Of a DNA stretch of 64,000 nucleotides, positions 32,546-45,829 are shown piece after piece. Every line of letters starts with the position of its first letter. The first letter of the stretch is position 1. A program made the position numbers and the translations under genes. Source of the DNA: Castor canadensis (taxonomy: Eukaryota > Chordata > Mammalia > Rodentia > Castoridae); contig NC_133398.1 of NCBI RefSeq assembly GCF_047511655.1, forward strand, positions 56,518,638 to 56,582,637, written 5' to 3'. The notes below the pieces were generated by a model, which made no database searches, was not told the origin of the DNA, and saw only the letters and a program-made list of their open reading frames with translations.

Positions 32546-33039
32546 AAAGTTGCCGTTTGGCTGCTTGGCATTGTATAAAGATTGGCCCTTTCAGGCTCCC
32601 ACACAGCAGTCCTCCACTGGTGGATTCCTGTAGGACAAATGTAGTTACCTCTCACACCAATACCCAGGACTCCAGCCAGGTAGATTTGCAAGTCAACAGT
32701 CCTTCCATCTCTCCTTTCCTGAAGGGATGGGGGGAAACTACTGAACACAAAAGTGAATATGAACTCAAAGGGCCATTGTTTTAGCACCATCTACAACTGA
32801 GCAGGACTAATATTTGTCAGCAAGGGAAGTGATACTGTCAATAATATTTTGGAAATGGCATTTGTCAACTGACACAGTAATAGTGTTGTAACCTCTGATT
32901 TCTTGGACAAACCTTTTGCCAGTGACCCCCTCTTTCCATTGGTGAATGTCAATGTTTTTTATGGGGTTTTCATGTAGTGTCTGTGTGTTAATGGGAGACT
33001 ATAATTTTTAAAGGCATGATTGTGTTTAGTTATTGTATT

Positions 33040-33450
33040 AGTCTGTTTTGTGCTGGTATAACAGAATACCTGAGACTGAGTCATTTATGAAGTACAGAGA
33101 TTTATTTCTTACAGTTTTAGAGGCTGGGAAATTCAAGAGCCAAGGCTGTATCTGGCAAAGACCTTGCTGTGTCACAACATGGCAGATGGTATCACATGGC
33201 AAAAGAGCACACATACAAATGAGAGGGCTGAGCTTGCTTTTATCAGGAACCAACTCTTACAACAACTAACTCACTTGTGAGACAACTAACCCTTTCCCAC
33301 AAAAACTAACCTATCCTGAAATACCAGCATCAACCCATTCCTGAGGGTTCTGTCCTCATGACCTAATCATCTCTTAAAGGTCCCATCTCTCAATGCTGTT
33401 GCACTGGAGATTAACACATAAACTCTGTGGGCACTTAAATTGTAGCAGGT
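33040..33450 (-). repeat. Old LTR-like repeat, antisense
   Basis: GTATTAGTCTGTTTTGTGCTGG, ACCTGAGACTGAGTCATTTATG and CATGACCTAATCATCTCTTAAAGG; same class as 16086 and 55378. Family uncertain. Confidence 0.6.
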
Positions 33451-34257
33451 ATCCCAGAGGTTAAAAGGTAAAGGAAGTGACAGGGTGCAAATACTCATAG
33501 GTGCTGGAGGGGATGAAAGCAATGTGACACACTAGACCATTCTTTCTAAATTGCAAGTCCACTCTCACCTTGCTTCTTAAAATCTGTCCACTGCTTCTCA
33601 TTGCCTTTGAAATAAGACGTGGTCATGTTAGCATGACATGGAAGGCCTTACCAGTTAGCTCAGTGGCGCTTACACTTTAGTGTGTGTAAAGATCTCTTGG
33701 CTGGGTGACTTTAGCAAGCAAGTGGCTTATTAAGGTGTGCATCTCTGGATCCCGTCACTGGCAATTCTTACTCAGTAGGTCTGGGTTGAGGCCTAGGACT
33801 TTGTGTTCCTGACATGGGCTTTTCACATCAGCAGTTCTGAAGTGCTTGTCCTTCCTTGTCCCATGCCCTGGCTCCCCCTACAAAGGTCTTTTCTCACTTC
33901 CCAACTTTGTCATCTGCTGCTGCCTCCCCTGGTTGCATCTTTCCCATCATTCTGGACCACTGCTCCTCCAGCTTCTAGATTCTGCTACCTTCTTTCCTCT
34001 CCAGGTGCTCACTGGCTGCTTAGCATCCCTGGCTGCCTCAAAGAAGAAATATTCCTTCTCTGGCATGCATGCTCTGGTATCCAACCAGGATGGTTGCAGG
34101 TGCCCTTGTGCTCAGCAGGAAATGTGGCCTTTCTTCTCCATAGAAACAAAGCAGCAAAGGAACTCCCTTGAGTGCTTTCTAACACATGACATTTTTATCC
34201 TCCTGAGCAGGAGAGAATTAACCTCCATAATCCATCAGCATTATTTCAGTACCCTTG

Positions 34258-34530
34258 AAAAAAAACCAGTTTTATTGAGTTGTGATTTAAAAATCATGAA
34301 GTTCAATCTTCCTTTTTCTTTTGCAGTGTTGGGGCTAGAACCCTGCTTCTCACACATACTGGGCAAATGCTCCACCACTGAGCTCCACCCTTAGACCAAA
34401 GTTCATTTCCTTTCATGTGTTGCAGAGTTGTGTAGCCATCACCACAATCCAACTTAAAAGCATTTGCATCACCCCAAAAAGATTCCTTGTGTCCATTTCC
34501 TCTCACCTCAATATACTTTTATCACTTAAA
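34258..34530 (-). repeat. L1M 3' UTR, antisense, with ID-like SINE inside
   Basis: CAGTTTTATTGAGTTGTGATTT and GTGTAGCCATCACCACAATCC, interrupted by an antisense ID-like copy at 34311-34391 (GGGGCTAGAACCCTGC, CTCCACCACTGAGCTCC). Confidence 0.72.
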
Positions 34531-35069
34531 ATAATTGAAAAATTAAAATCACCAGAAGAAAATAAATTTCCAGGGCAAAAATTAAATACAAGTATCTGCT
34601 ATAATGATGAGGAAAAAGCAGCTGTGTTAGGTAACAGTAAGCAAGGCTGGAGAGCAGGGTGCGTTTGGGTCAGTGGTTGTCATGGCTTGCATTCTGTGAC
34701 ATCAGAAGGGAAGCTCTAGGGCTTGTAAATTACCCCAGTCCACAAGAACAGTTTGTTCCACTTGCAAAAAAGCAGATGTGTAGTTCATATGGATGATTTT
34801 TTTTCTTTCTGATTTTCTAGTTCATTCCCCAAGGCAACTGCTATTTATCTAACATGTTTAGGTCCCTCCCAGAAGGATGCATAAACGATTGCATTTCTCA
34901 GCCATTGCCAGTTGAGTAAAAGGCTCTGTCATGGTTCCAGTCTCCAGTAGGACAAAGAATGAAAGGAGATCAGCCTTTTCAGCAACAGCCTGAATTTCAG
35001 ATTTGTCCTGTGTGTTCCAAGCAAGACATGTGGTAGACAGGAAGGAACCTGGACAGGCTTGCAGGTTAG

Positions 35070-35250
35070 CAGACAGGGTGGAGTTCTGCCACTTGCTGGC
35101 ATTGTGTTCTCAGTCCTCAGGCAAGTTATACTCTGTGAGCTTCAGTATCCTTATCAGACCAAAGGGGATTGTAATGCAATGGGGATTCACCCTGCATTGC
35201 TGTGTGCAGCTCTGGCACTTTGCTCAGTACCTGGCTACTGTAAGTACTTA
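35070..35250 (+). repeat. MIR element (degraded)
   Basis: GAGTTCTGCCACTTGCTGGC, CAGGCAAGTTATACTCTGTGAGC, TGGCACTTTGCTCAGTACC. Confidence 0.65.
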
Positions 35251-35274
35251 GTTGCCCCCATTAGTTTGTTTAGC

Positions 35275-35870
35275 AATTATTTTTTATTGTTATACTGAAG
35301 GTACATAGTGACATTTATAAAAGTTCTTACAATATATCATAGTTGCATTCATCCCCTCCATCATTCTTCTTTATCCCCCCCCCCCCATTTGTTGGAATAG
35401 TTTCAACAGGTTTCATTTTTCCATTTTCATACATGAGTTTGTAATATTTTCATCATATTCACACTCCTACATCCTTTCCTTATATCCTCCCCCCTCCTAC
35501 TGGTACCAGCCCCCGGACAGGACCTGTTTACCTTCTTGTCCTTGTTTTTGAGGGGAAAAAAAAAAAAGACATTTTTGTTTGTTTAAGATAGCTATGCAGG
35601 GCATTTCATTGTGACATTTCCATGTAATATGTATTACAATCCAAACTGGTTTATCCCTCTGTTTTTCTCCTTCTTACCTTAGACCTCTTCTTATGGTGAT
35701 TTCAACAGGTTTAAAAATTCTATATTCATTCTTTTGTAGGAAGTACATCAACCATATTCACTTTCTTAACTTCTTTTACCTTCTCTCTCTTGTTAGTGAC
35801 TTCCCCTTAGTGTGACCTGCTTTCATAATATTGCTTGTATTTCTATTGGGTCTATATCCCATATATGTTA
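35275..35870 (-). repeat. L1 3' UTR, antisense
   Basis: TTATACTGAAGGTACATAGTGAC, GTTCTTACAATATATCATAG, TTCATCCCCTCC, a C10 run and TCCTCCCCCCTCC, the complement of the polypurine tract seen in the plus-strand tails at 20066 and 49210. Confidence 0.72.
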
Positions 35871-36840
35871 AGTAATTAGAGTTTGCCCTTTTTAAAGGAC
35901 ATTCATATGGTGAGAATTGGTAGAGCAGGAATAATTGTTAGCAGGACAGTAGCATGATTGTTCCAGTACTACAACTAGCTGTGTTCAATATGTGGGTATT
36001 AAATATTCATTTGCTGATAGTAATCTTAAAATATACTTTGAGGAGAAAATGCTTTGGTTTTATTTTTGAATACAAACAGTGGTAAATGTCCTTTGGGAGA
36101 ACTGGGTCAAGTCAGGGAACCAAGGATAAAGCATGGTGAGCCACCATATCCTAACTCATAGATTGGGGCTGAGTGAAATAATGTATGCAGCTTGCTACCT
36201 GGGAATAGGTGTGGCACACTCACAAAATGAAGATGATTATGTTATTGATGCTTCTAGAAGCAGTGTTCGAATGTTTACATTTCTAGCAATTTGCTTATTT
36301 AGTATTAACAGCATATGTGCATATGTGATGTTTATTTCTCTTAACATTTGAAGATTTTTGGAATTCTTTTTCATAAACATGGAGCAAACTTAGTTTGAGT
36401 TCATAAACAAAACTAGAGATGGATTTATTAAGGTGTGATGTTCCATGAGTCTAATCATACAGCCAGTTATGTTTGACAGTAAAGCTACTAGCTTAGAAAG
36501 AATTACTTCATCTTCTAAATGTCTTCCTATCTTTCACCTTCCTTTATAGTTTTTGAGAAGGGGATACAGTTTCACTTAGATGACAGTGCATCCATTGGAA
36601 GGCTTACTAGCCCAGTCCAAGTGAGGATTTGAGGTTGTGTGTTTGGGCATGTAGGTATCACATGGCGATGGATAGGCTTGGGCATTTTAAGACAGGGGCC
36701 TGAGACATGTTTAATGAACTCTTTTCTGTTAAACACGGCAAAATGCTCCATATCAATTGTGGCAGCTGGAGACAGTCATCCTTTTTGTAATTTTCAGGAG
36801 CAAACACAAGTCTTTGCAGATTGGTTTAAAATAGCATTGT

Positions 36841-36930
36841 AGCTGGTGGAGCTGCTCAAGTGTTAGAGTGTCTGCCTAGCAAGCATGGGCTCTGAGTTCC
36901 AACCCCAGTACCACTAAATAAATAAATATA
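36841..36930 (+). repeat. ID-like SINE monomer
   Basis: GGTGGAGCTGCTCAAGTGTTAGAG, GAGTTCCAACCCCAGTACC and (AAAT)n tail. Confidence 0.86.
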
Positions 36931-37599
36931 GCATTGTACAAAAAAAAAACCCCCAAAATAAAAACCAAAACCAACAACAACAACAAAAAAAACTCATCGC
37001 CTCATCTTTAATTCTCCCTTTCAGTCTTTTTAACTTTCTTAACTTGTCCTTCCTTTGTCACCACCTCTGCCTTCAGATAGTTCTGTTGAGTCTGCCTCTG
37101 AAACCTGGCTCCTTTCCCACCACTTTTTTCCATCCCTCCTGCCACCTCATCAGTCCACACCATTGACTTCTCATGCCCCCACTCCCTGGACAGTGTCTTG
37201 CTTGTCTCATCCTCTATGATCTGCTCTGCCCTCTTCAGCCCAAGTGCTCCTTTTCAGACGCTAATTACACGTTACTCTCCTGCCTACAGCTTTTCAGTGG
37301 CCACCCATAGCATTTAGAAGAAAACCCATGCTCCTTCCTGTGACCTCAGAAGTCGGGCTGTTGCCTTCTTTCTCCAGCTCATCTCCTGTTCTCTCCCCCT
37401 CATTCCCTCTGCTGTAACCACCCTAGCTTCCGATTTTCTGAACATGCCAAATTCTCTCCCACACAGAGCTCTTGCATGGATGCTTTCCAGACCGGCTGAC
37501 TCAACCACGACCAACTCCTGAATTTCCCATTCTCACCATGAACGTCAAGTTCCCAGTAAGGCTTTCTTTGGTTCCCATCTTCAAAGCGGACTTCATCAA

Positions 37600-37686
37600 G
37601 GGCTGGAGGCATGGTTCAAGTGGTAGAACACCTGCTTAGCAAGCACAAGGCCCTGAGTTCAAACCCCAGTACCCCCTCCAAAAAAG
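37600..37686 (+). repeat. ID-like SINE monomer
   Basis: GGCTGGAGGCATGGTTCAAGTGGTAGAAC, CCTGAGTTCAAACCCCAGTACC. Confidence 0.88.
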
Positions 37687-37987
37687 CGGCTGTCATCTTT
37701 TCTCTAATACATATCCCACTTGTTTCCTCTTGGTTATGATCACTATCTGATTTTTTTTTCCACTGTCTGATCTTGTTAGTTTTTATTCTTAGTCACATGT
37801 TTCCATCTGTCAAGTTCAGTTGTGGGAAACAGTGATAAACAGGAAATATAAGATAGAAGAGTTTAAAAAGGGAATTAGATACTCACAAAGAATGCTGAAG
37901 GGCTGAAACAAGGTTGGCTGTAGGGTATTCATGAATGACCCTCAGTCCTTTCCAGACCTGACCCACTTGGGTGGCACTAGCATCATC

Positions 37988-38415
37988 CAAGTGGCCAAGT
38001 ATTTTCTGACTGTGTTAGTCAGCTTTCTGTTGACTAACAGGAATAGAAAATAACTGAGATAATGTTTACTCTGGTTTCAGTCAGTGGTTGGTTGGCACCG
38101 TGGCTTTGGGCTTGTGGTGATACAGAACATCATGGTAGGGAGCATGTGCTGGGCAGAGTTAACTGCTCACCTCATAGTAGCCAGAAAGGAGAGAGAGGGA
38201 GAGGGAGAGAGAGAGTGGCAGGGTAGTGAGGGAGGGAGGAAGAGAGAGAGAGCAAGGCAGATTGGAGTCCTAATATTCCCTTCAAGGATATACCCCCAAT
38301 GAATTGACTTCCTCCCACCTCTTAAAGGTTCTTCTACTTCCCAATAGTGACAATAGCTGGAGACCAGGCCTTCGACACATGAGTCTTTAGGGGATGGTTA
38401 AGATCCAAACTATAA
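37988..38415 (-). repeat. MaLR-type LTR, antisense
   Basis: GTGTTAGTCAGCTTTCTG, GAACATCATGGTAGGGAGCATG, CCTCCCACCTCTTAAAG and AGATCCAAACTATAAC follow the same layout as the copy at 59352. A purine-rich GAGA stretch lies at 38190-38250. Confidence 0.72.
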
Positions 38416-38660
38416 CTTGGGCTGAGAGTTCACAGTGCTCTTCAGGCGTGATGCAGGGGTCCAGAAGCCAGAGTCTACAAACTTCTCTACCCTTACCTTC
38501 TAAACATAAAAGGCAGCAAGCTGGAGAGTGATTGTTGGAACGCTGCTGCCAAAACAAGGTGTTTCCCCACCTGTGCTTGGCAGCAGAAAAAAGAAAGGGG
38601 CAGGAAAATGGCCTCTGTCTTCTGGATCCTGCACAGGTATACCTTAATAGGTGGAACCTG

Positions 38661-38764
38661 TTTTATTTTATTTTTTGAGGCAGGGTCTTTCTATACAGAC
38701 TAGGCTGTTCTTGAACTCATGATCCTTCTGAGTGCTGGGATTACAGGTGTGTACCATCACTCCC
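38661..38764 (-). repeat. B1-like SINE monomer
   Basis: Antisense GAGGCAGGGTCTTTCTATACAG and GTGCTGGGATTACAGGTGTG. Confidence 0.84.
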
Positions 38765-39229
38765 ACTGTGCACAGGTGTAGCTTAACAAGTGGAACCTAA
38801 TTCGAAGCCAAGCATTTACAGCCATGAATTATGAGATAGGTTAAGGATAAGTAATGGAAATCAGCCTTAGATGGCAGCAAATCAAGTGTAATATCCTCAT
38901 TTTAATAAAGTTCATTTTGGAATGTACATTGGTTTGTCAAATATGTAACTCAGTGGCTACGTACCTCAGTTTTCATTAAGAGAATTGGAAAAATAATTGA
39001 GTCTTATTGCTGAAGTTTAGATATGCCATAACCTTTGTAAGTAAGGTTAAGAATTTTCATAATAACAATTCTTGTGATAAGTAAGTTCTAGGTATTAGAA
39101 TTTTCCCAAAAGGGGAAAATTGTGAGAATTTAAAAGTTATGTAGGCCAACTTTGGGACAATTTGAGCACCATGATAATTAAACACAGTTGTGTATTGTAC
39201 TGAAAATAATAGGCAAAGTGAATTAAAAA

Positions 39230-40090
39230 GACAGTCCTCATAAGAAGAATCATGAATGGCAAATAAATACATGAAGAGAAATGTTCACCCTTTGCCATAC
39301 AGGAGATTCCATCTCACCCTGGTTAGAATGGCTGTCATCAAGAAAACTAGCAACAGATGCTGGTGAGGATGAGAAAAAGGAGCCCTCATAAACTATTGGT
39401 AGGAATGTGAATGAGTCTGGCCACTATGGAAATCAGTATGGAGGATCCTCAAAAAACTAAAACTGGAACTACTGTATGGTCCTGCTATTCTGCTCCTGGG
39501 CACAGATGAGAAGAATATAAGTCAGCGTACAATGGAGACACCTGCACGCTCATGTTTATTGAAGCCCTGCTCACAATAACCAAGCTATGGAATCAGCCTA
39601 GCTGCTCAGCAACTGATGAATAGATAAAGAAGAAATAGTCATACAGAATAATGCAATGATGTTATTTGCAGGAAAATGGATGGAACCAGAAACCATCATG
39701 TTGAGTGAGATGAGCCAAACTCAGACAGGTATTGCATGTTCTTATTCATATGCAGAATCTAGATTTAAAAGCAACAATAATAATAATAAATGACATGAAT
39801 GTACAAGAAGGACTGTTAGTGTGTGTGTGTTGGGGGGGCCAGTGCAAGAGAGGAGGGAGAAAGGAGAGGATAATGGTGTGGGGGGATGTGATGGAACTAC
39901 ATTATATGTGTGTACGAAAATAATAGAATGAAACCCACTAAAAATTTTAAAAAACAACAGGGAGTGGAGGTGGAAGAGGAATATGAAAGAGTAATAGGGG
40001 GTGAATTTGTTCAAAGTCCATTATATGCATGCATAGAAATAACACAATGAAACCCATTTTGTACAACTAGTATATGCAATTAGAAAGGAA
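39230..40090 (+). repeat. L1 3' end (ORF2 end and 3' UTR), sense
   Basis: CATCTCACCCTGGTTAGAATGG, ACTATGGAAATCAGTATGGAGG and GGAAAATGGATGGAACCAGA are the classic L1 ORF2 C-terminal stretch; the 3' UTR follows. Frames are broken, so it is a dead copy. Confidence 0.88.
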
Positions 40091-40238
40091 ATAATGGGAA
40101 TCCTTCAGTCCATATTGATGATAAATAAGTAGCTGGGAGGAGGAGGGCTGTAGTGGAGGGACACAGGCAGACTGGTGGAAGTGGAGGAGGGCTGAAGTCA
40201 GAGACTTAGTGTTCATTGTCATCATTAAGGTTGACTCA

Positions 40239-40469
40239 GGCTGGGTGCAGGTGGCTCACCCAACTATAAACCTAGCTACTCAGGAGGCAGAGATCAGGAT
40301 CATGGTTCAAAGCCAGCCCAGACAAATACATTGTGAGACTATATCTCGAAAATGCCCAACACAAACTATGACTGGTGGAGTGGCTCAAGCAGTAGAGCAC
40401 CTGCTTAGCAAGTGTGAGACCCTGAGTTCAAACTTCAGGCCTGCACAAAAGAAAAAAAAAAAAAAAAAA
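40239..40469 (+). repeat. Dimeric SINE (B1 + ID-like)
   Basis: GGCTGGGTGCAGGTGGCTCACC to TATATCTCGAAAATGCCCAAC, then GGTGGAGTGGCTCAAGCAGTAGAG and a long A tail. Confidence 0.9.
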
Positions 40470-40489
40470 CAGAACCCAAAAAACCCCTG

Positions 40490-41360
40490 ATTGACTCAGA
40501 AGGTGACATCTTAGGTGCTGAATCTAGGGGCACATCTGACTGAGGAAGGAACATTATATTGTGCTTACATGATCCCAACACAAACTTCTTATAATTGTCT
40601 AACAGAAATAATAACTATGCAGTGGAGAAATGGGATGCTCTACTAGGTGATCGAAATCCACATCACTGAAGGCAGGTGAACATCTGTGCCTCCAGAGACA
40701 GATGCCCAAAGGGCACAGTGCCCCTTCTGTAGTAGGTTAGTCCTGACTACTCACAGAATATATCAGAGAGACTTTAAATGAGGAAGGTTATTTTAAAAAG
40801 AGAGAGGAGGCTATACTTTCTAAAAGTATAAAAGATATTATCAAAGATAAAGAAGGATGTGAGAATGTTCTAGATTAAAGGAGAAAAAAAAAAAAAGCTA
40901 AATGCAATAGCTGACCCTGGACCAGATCCTATACTGTGGGAGAAAAAAAAAATGCTGTGAAGGACATTGTTGGGTCAGTTTACAAAACTGGAATATGGGC
41001 AGTAGTGTAAAGTAGTTTAATTTACAGAAGAGGGTAACTGTAGTGTGTTATGTCAGTGAATAGCCTTCTGTTTAGGAAACACCCTGAAGTGTTTAGAGAT
41101 AAAAGACCACATTCACCTGTTGATACTTTGTAATCTACTCTCAAGTGGTTCAGAAAAAAAAACCAACAACTGTGTAGCTAAATAGGGGAGAAAGGAAAGG
41201 GAGGGAGGGAGAAAGGGAGAAGAGCATAAAACAAATGGGGTACAATGTCAAGGATAGGTGGACTTCGATAAGTGGCACTCAAGTGTTGCTTGTACTGTTC
41301 TTATTCTGTTAACTTCTCTGTAAGTTTGAAATTACTTCAAAATAAAGTTCTTTTAAAAAG
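40490..41360 (+). repeat. L1M-type 3' UTR remnant
   Basis: Ends with GTAAGTTTGAAATTACTTCAAAATAAAG, typical of old L1 3' ends. The earlier part is diffuse. Confidence 0.5.
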
Positions 41361-41566
41361 CTGTCTGAAAGTGCCGCTCACTTACACTTGCTGTGAAAGG
41401 AACTGGCTTCTGTAACAGAGTTGCAGTGTTATTTTGCCTTACATTTCATCTTGCCTGAACTTTTCTCTAGGTGTGTGGGGTCCCCTTGTCTTAAAGTAAT
41501 ACTGTAACTGTAACTTTTATATTGTTCAAATTGTTCCCACTTTTTATATTACAGAAGTACTACATA

Positions 41567-41638
41567 GGGCTGGTAGAGGGCCTGCTTTGCAAGTAGAAAG
41601 CCCTGAGTTCAAATGCAGCAACACCAAAAAATAAAAAA
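41567..41638 (+). repeat. ID-like SINE monomer (shortened)
   Basis: GGGCTGGTAGAGGGCCTGC, CCCTGAGTTCAAATGC, A-rich tail. The left A-box part is missing. Confidence 0.8.
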
Positions 41639-41689
41639 GAACAACTGAAAGCATTCTCATAAAAGTTTTAAATCATTCAGAAGCTAAAA

Positions 41690-43310
41690 CATGATCTTTC
41701 TGTTTACCATTCTCTCTCTTCTCCCCCTCAGAAGAAACCAGCATTAGGGTTTTGTTATGACCTTCTAGTTATTTATTATTTGTTACACAAGCTCACATAC
41801 AAATCTGAGTTTTATTAATATAAATGGGGTTTTACACTGTACTTCTCTCCCAGGACTTAGGGTTTTGACTTTAATATTTCTTAGAGCTAATTCTACTTTT
41901 TCAAAAATTGTTTATATAATGACTGAAGAAATTGGGTAATATAATTGTACTATGTAATAATTTAACTACTTTCCTACTGAAGATTATTTGGGTAATTTCT
42001 GTTTTTTCATAATACAGTGTATATGATATAGATGTACCTTGTGCATGAATATTTTAACTGTATGAAATCATAGCAGTAGTATTACTGTGTCAGTATATGT
42101 GCACTTAAAATGTATTTCAGATACTTGAAGACTGACATCTAAGTAGACCATACCAACAGAATATGCTCATTTTCTAGCATCTTCTGCCAACTGGATAGTG
42201 TCAGTCTTATAAAATTTTGCCAGTCATATGGGCAAGAGTAAACCACTTTTTAAATTTTTGGTGCTAGGGAACAAACTCAGGACTTTGCACACACTAGACA
42301 AGTGCTCTACCACTGAGCTATATCCTCATCCCAGTAATACCACTTTTAAGTGCACATTTCCAAATTTATTGGCTATTGGATATCTAGCCTTCTTTTTTTT
42401 TTTTTGGTTTTTGGTGGTGGTGGGATTGGGATTTGAACTCAGGGTTTTGTGCTTGCTAGGGAGCCACTCTGCCACTTGAGCCCACACCTTTAGCCCCAGC
42501 TATTGGATTTCTTCTTCAGCATGCTGTGAAGCCTACATGTTATATCATTTATGCATTAGTTTTGGCTATCTGTTTTTATTGATCTGCAAAAGTTCTTTTT
42601 ACATTTTGAATAATATTTTTTTGCCTCCTAAAGGCAATTTAGTTATTTTAGTCTGTTGCTTGTCTTAGAAGTTTAAAATTTTTATATAGCCTAATCTTTT
42701 TTCTGTATGGCTTCTGGTTCTAGTATCTTGTATAGAAAGATTGTCTGTATTTCTTTCTTCCTGGGGATTGAACCCATGAAGCACATGCTCTACACCTCCA
42801 GCCCCTATTTCAAGATTACTTACATTTACATTCATTTATTATTTTTATATTTTTCTCTTTCACCCATTTAGAAATTTGTATGTGGGTTTACTTTCATTTT
42901 TACTCCAATGGATAACCAATTTCCTTGTCATCATTTTTTAAATAATACATCATTCTTTTGCCAATGTAAAATATTAACTGAATGTGAAATAAATTTCTGT
43001 GTGTATAGAAGTCTGTGTCTGTACTCTTTATTATGTTCTGTTGATCTATTCCTGTGCCATCTCCATAGTTTTGATTTGTCAGGGCAATTGCTGTTACATT
43101 TTTTCCTTCCAAATAACCTTAGAACTACTTGTCAGTTCCACTGAAAATTCTGTCGGGATTTTTTTTGGGGTGGGTGGTGGTGGAGGTACTGGAGTTTGGA
43201 CTCAGAGCTTTGCACTTGCTGGGCAAGCACTCTACCGTTTGAGCCACACCTCCAGTTCTGTTGAGATTTTGATTGGCTGAATTCTGTCTATTTTTAAAAG
43301 TTCTCTTGAA
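41690..43310 (-). repeat. Old L1 (L1M type) antisense, with four SINE insertions
   Basis: AT-rich L1M-like sequence, clearest at 42840-43150 (TCTGTTGATCTATTCCTGTGCC). Antisense ID-like copies lie at 42256-42332, 42392-42497, 42761-42805 (partial) and 43160-43255. 41690-42230 is only weakly L1-like. Confidence 0.5.
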
Positions 43311-43445
43311 GTTGGGTGTGGTGGTGCCTCCTTGTAATGTAAGCTACTTGGGAGGCTGAGGCTGGAGGATTATGAGTTGGAACCCCAGTCTGGCTAATGT
43401 AGCAAAATTCTGAGTCAGAAAGAGAAAACAAAACAAAACAAAACA
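43310..43445 (+). repeat. B1-like SINE monomer
   Basis: GTTGGGTGTGGTGGTGCC, GCTACTTGGGAGGCTGAGG, tail (AAAAC)n. Confidence 0.85.
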
Positions 43446-44115
43446 GTTCTTGTAACTTGATTGGGTGAGTGCTCAGGCTGAGTCAGTCCTCTGTGTAAAC
43501 CATGTATTTGCTCTGTAATGATAATTGCACCTGTTTTAGAGAAATGTCAGGTTACATGTGACAGCACAAAAAATGAAAAGCCCATAATGTGTGGTGCACA
43601 GATGTGCTATACATATATGTATATATATATATGATCTCCCTACAGTGACAGAGAACTGAGATATTCAATACAGTTGTATGGCTTATCGATCATAATAACC
43701 TCTATATTCATTTAAAAAACAATAGTATATATATATGCACACATGAATAGAATTCATGTCTGTATCACACCTGATGTATAAATAAAGCATTGGCGTATTT
43801 CCGGCACACTCACTCATTCTTTACTCACTCCTTCGCATTGTATTCCTGACACAGCTGCAGTGTGTAGCACTGTGTATTATATTTGCTGCCTCATGATCCC
43901 TGCATCTGGAAGGAGGGCAGACATGAACAAATAGCCCCACACCTAATCTTGTAATTGTGTTTGAGAGACAGGTTGTGAAGAGGAGGTGGAGTATCTCTAT
44001 AGTTCTCGCTCAGCCTGGTGAAGTTCACTTTATCAAGTAGCTCAGCTGGTTGAATTTGCCAGCTGCTTATCGAAGCAGTTTAAAAAGCTGTTTCTAAGAG
44101 AACTGATTGTAGATC

Positions 44116-44290
44116 ACAGATTGTGAAGTTGGACTCTGGGGTTGAGTACTGTTTCCACCACTTCACGTGCTTTATGACCTTGGGCAACTTACCCTTTCTG
44201 TGCCCCTTTCAATATCAGTAAACTGGGGATAATAATAAGCTCCTTCAGAGGGTGGTTATGAAGAACAAATGAAATAATATATATAAGAGC
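44116..44290 (+). repeat. MIR element
   Basis: GTTGGACTCTGGGGTTGAG, GACCTTGGGCAACTTACCC and AAACTGGGGATAATAATAAGC are in MIR order. Confidence 0.83.
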
Positions 44291-44295
44291 ATGCC

Positions 44296-44495
44296 GGGCC
44301 AGGCACTTGTCGCTCACACCTGTAACCTTAGCTGCTAGGGAGGCTGAGATTTTGCAAGGCCAGCCCAGGCAAATAGTTTGCAAGACCCCATCTCCAAAAA
44401 AAAAAAAATCAGAGCAAAATGGAGGTAGAGTGGCTGCTTTGCAATCATGAAGCCCTGAGTTCAAATCCCAGTCCCACTTCCCCCCCTAAAAAAAA
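44296..44495 (+). repeat. Dimeric SINE (B1 + ID-like)
   Basis: GGGCCAGGCACTTGTCGCTCAC to CCCCATCTCC, A-rich linker, then a shortened ID-like part with CCTGAGTTCAAATCCCAG. Confidence 0.85.
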
Positions 44496-44639
44496 TGCTT
44501 GTAGGACAGGACGGTGCTTGGCACATGAAGAGTGCAGTGGAGGTGAAAGCACTATTGTGGCAGCAGCAGCTTCGGCAGTTTTAGCATGATTAACAAATTT
44601 CATGTGGATAAGTTTAATATTTACTTTTCCCATTTTTTT

Positions 44640-44850
44640 AAAGAACCAGCTTCATCAAGGTGTAATTTAAATGCAATAAAATGCACCCATGTTAAGTGCA
44701 CAGATTGACTTAAATATATAAACCTACTACTGTCCAGATTAAGAGAACATTTCTGCCAGCCTCAAAGTCCCCTGGTGCCTTCCCTCTGCCTAGCAACCTA
44801 GCAAGCATGAAGCCTCGAGTTCAAGCTTACCACAAGAAACAAAGCAAGCA
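44640..44850 (-). repeat. L1M 3' UTR, antisense, with partial ID-like piece
   Basis: AACCAGCTTCATCAAGGTGTAATTT and AAATGCACCCATGTTAAGTGCACAG are L1M. 44793-44850 holds CTAGCAAGCATGAAGCCTCGAG, the right half of an ID-like unit. Confidence 0.62.
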
Positions 44851-45404
44851 AACAAAAAAACCTCTTTAACACATTTGTTTTTACCAGAATTTTATTATTC
44901 ATCTTTTAGCATGTGTATAATTTTTAATTAATTTTAATGAATAATGTATATGAGATTTGAGATATTAATGACATGTTCTGTTAAACTAATTATTTCCCCT
45001 GGCAGTCTCTCTCCTTTCTGTTAGTTTTGAATAAGTTTCCATATTTAATTACTTCTGGTTAGAAACCAAAATGTCAGCATTTCACTTATAATGGCATTGA
45101 TTTAGTTAATTTGTTTTAGTGTGTCATTTATTTATTTTTCTACAAAATGTAAATGTGTAGGTAGGCATTTAGCTTCTTGCTGAAAATTTCTTGCTGTCGA
45201 GAGGCATGCTGGTGGAAGTGAAGGAGGATTTGTTCTTGACCCAAACATATCTATCAATGTCTTAGCATTTTTTCTTTTGGATGACTCCAGGGGACTAGAC
45301 TACAACTCTTCTCATCTGTGCTTTGCCCTGTGAGAGCAGATACCATAAGAAGGTATCTCTGTTTGAATGGTTCAATGTTTGGACACAACTTTTCCCTGTA
45401 GTAT

Positions 45405-45655
45405 TATGATGAAAGTAATAATTTATTGAGAGCTGATACTATTCAGTACTTACTATGGCTCAGGCACCACCAAATGCTACCTGCAGCTCGTTTAATTCCT
45501 TCAGCCCCACAAGTTTGGTACTATTGTTATTCCTGTTCTACAGATGATGAATATGAATTTTGGAGAAGCTAAGTAGCTCATCAAAGGCCACACATAGTTA
45601 GTGATGGAGCTGATGGTGGGACTCTAGTCCATGCTCTTAGCATTAGCTTCTCTTG
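45405..45655 (+). repeat. MIR/L2-class ancient repeat
   Basis: TACTTACTATGGCTCAGGCACC, CCTGTTCTACAGATGATGAATATG and CATCAAAGGCCACACATAGTTAGTGATGG match the well-known ancient dispersed motif. A second such piece lies at 46260-46380 and a third at 46660-46960. Confidence 0.65.
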
Positions 45656-45829
45656 GAGTTTAAAACTTTAAGGCAGTGACTTTTTTTTGGGGGGGGGTGT
45701 AAATAATGTCTTCTATTTGTTAACCCTTGAAACCTTATAGATTTTTTCATGTCTCCTTTTCACTCTATCCTCAAAACTGTCAGTGGTGTAGAGAAGGAAA
45801 TCTAGTATTTCATCCAGTTGTGAAAAAGA

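Noticed and set aside
33803..34394. Plus-strand open frames of 122 and 182 codons
   Set aside because: Overlapping frames, one running into an antisense SINE at 34311; no recognisable domain and no splice context in frame.
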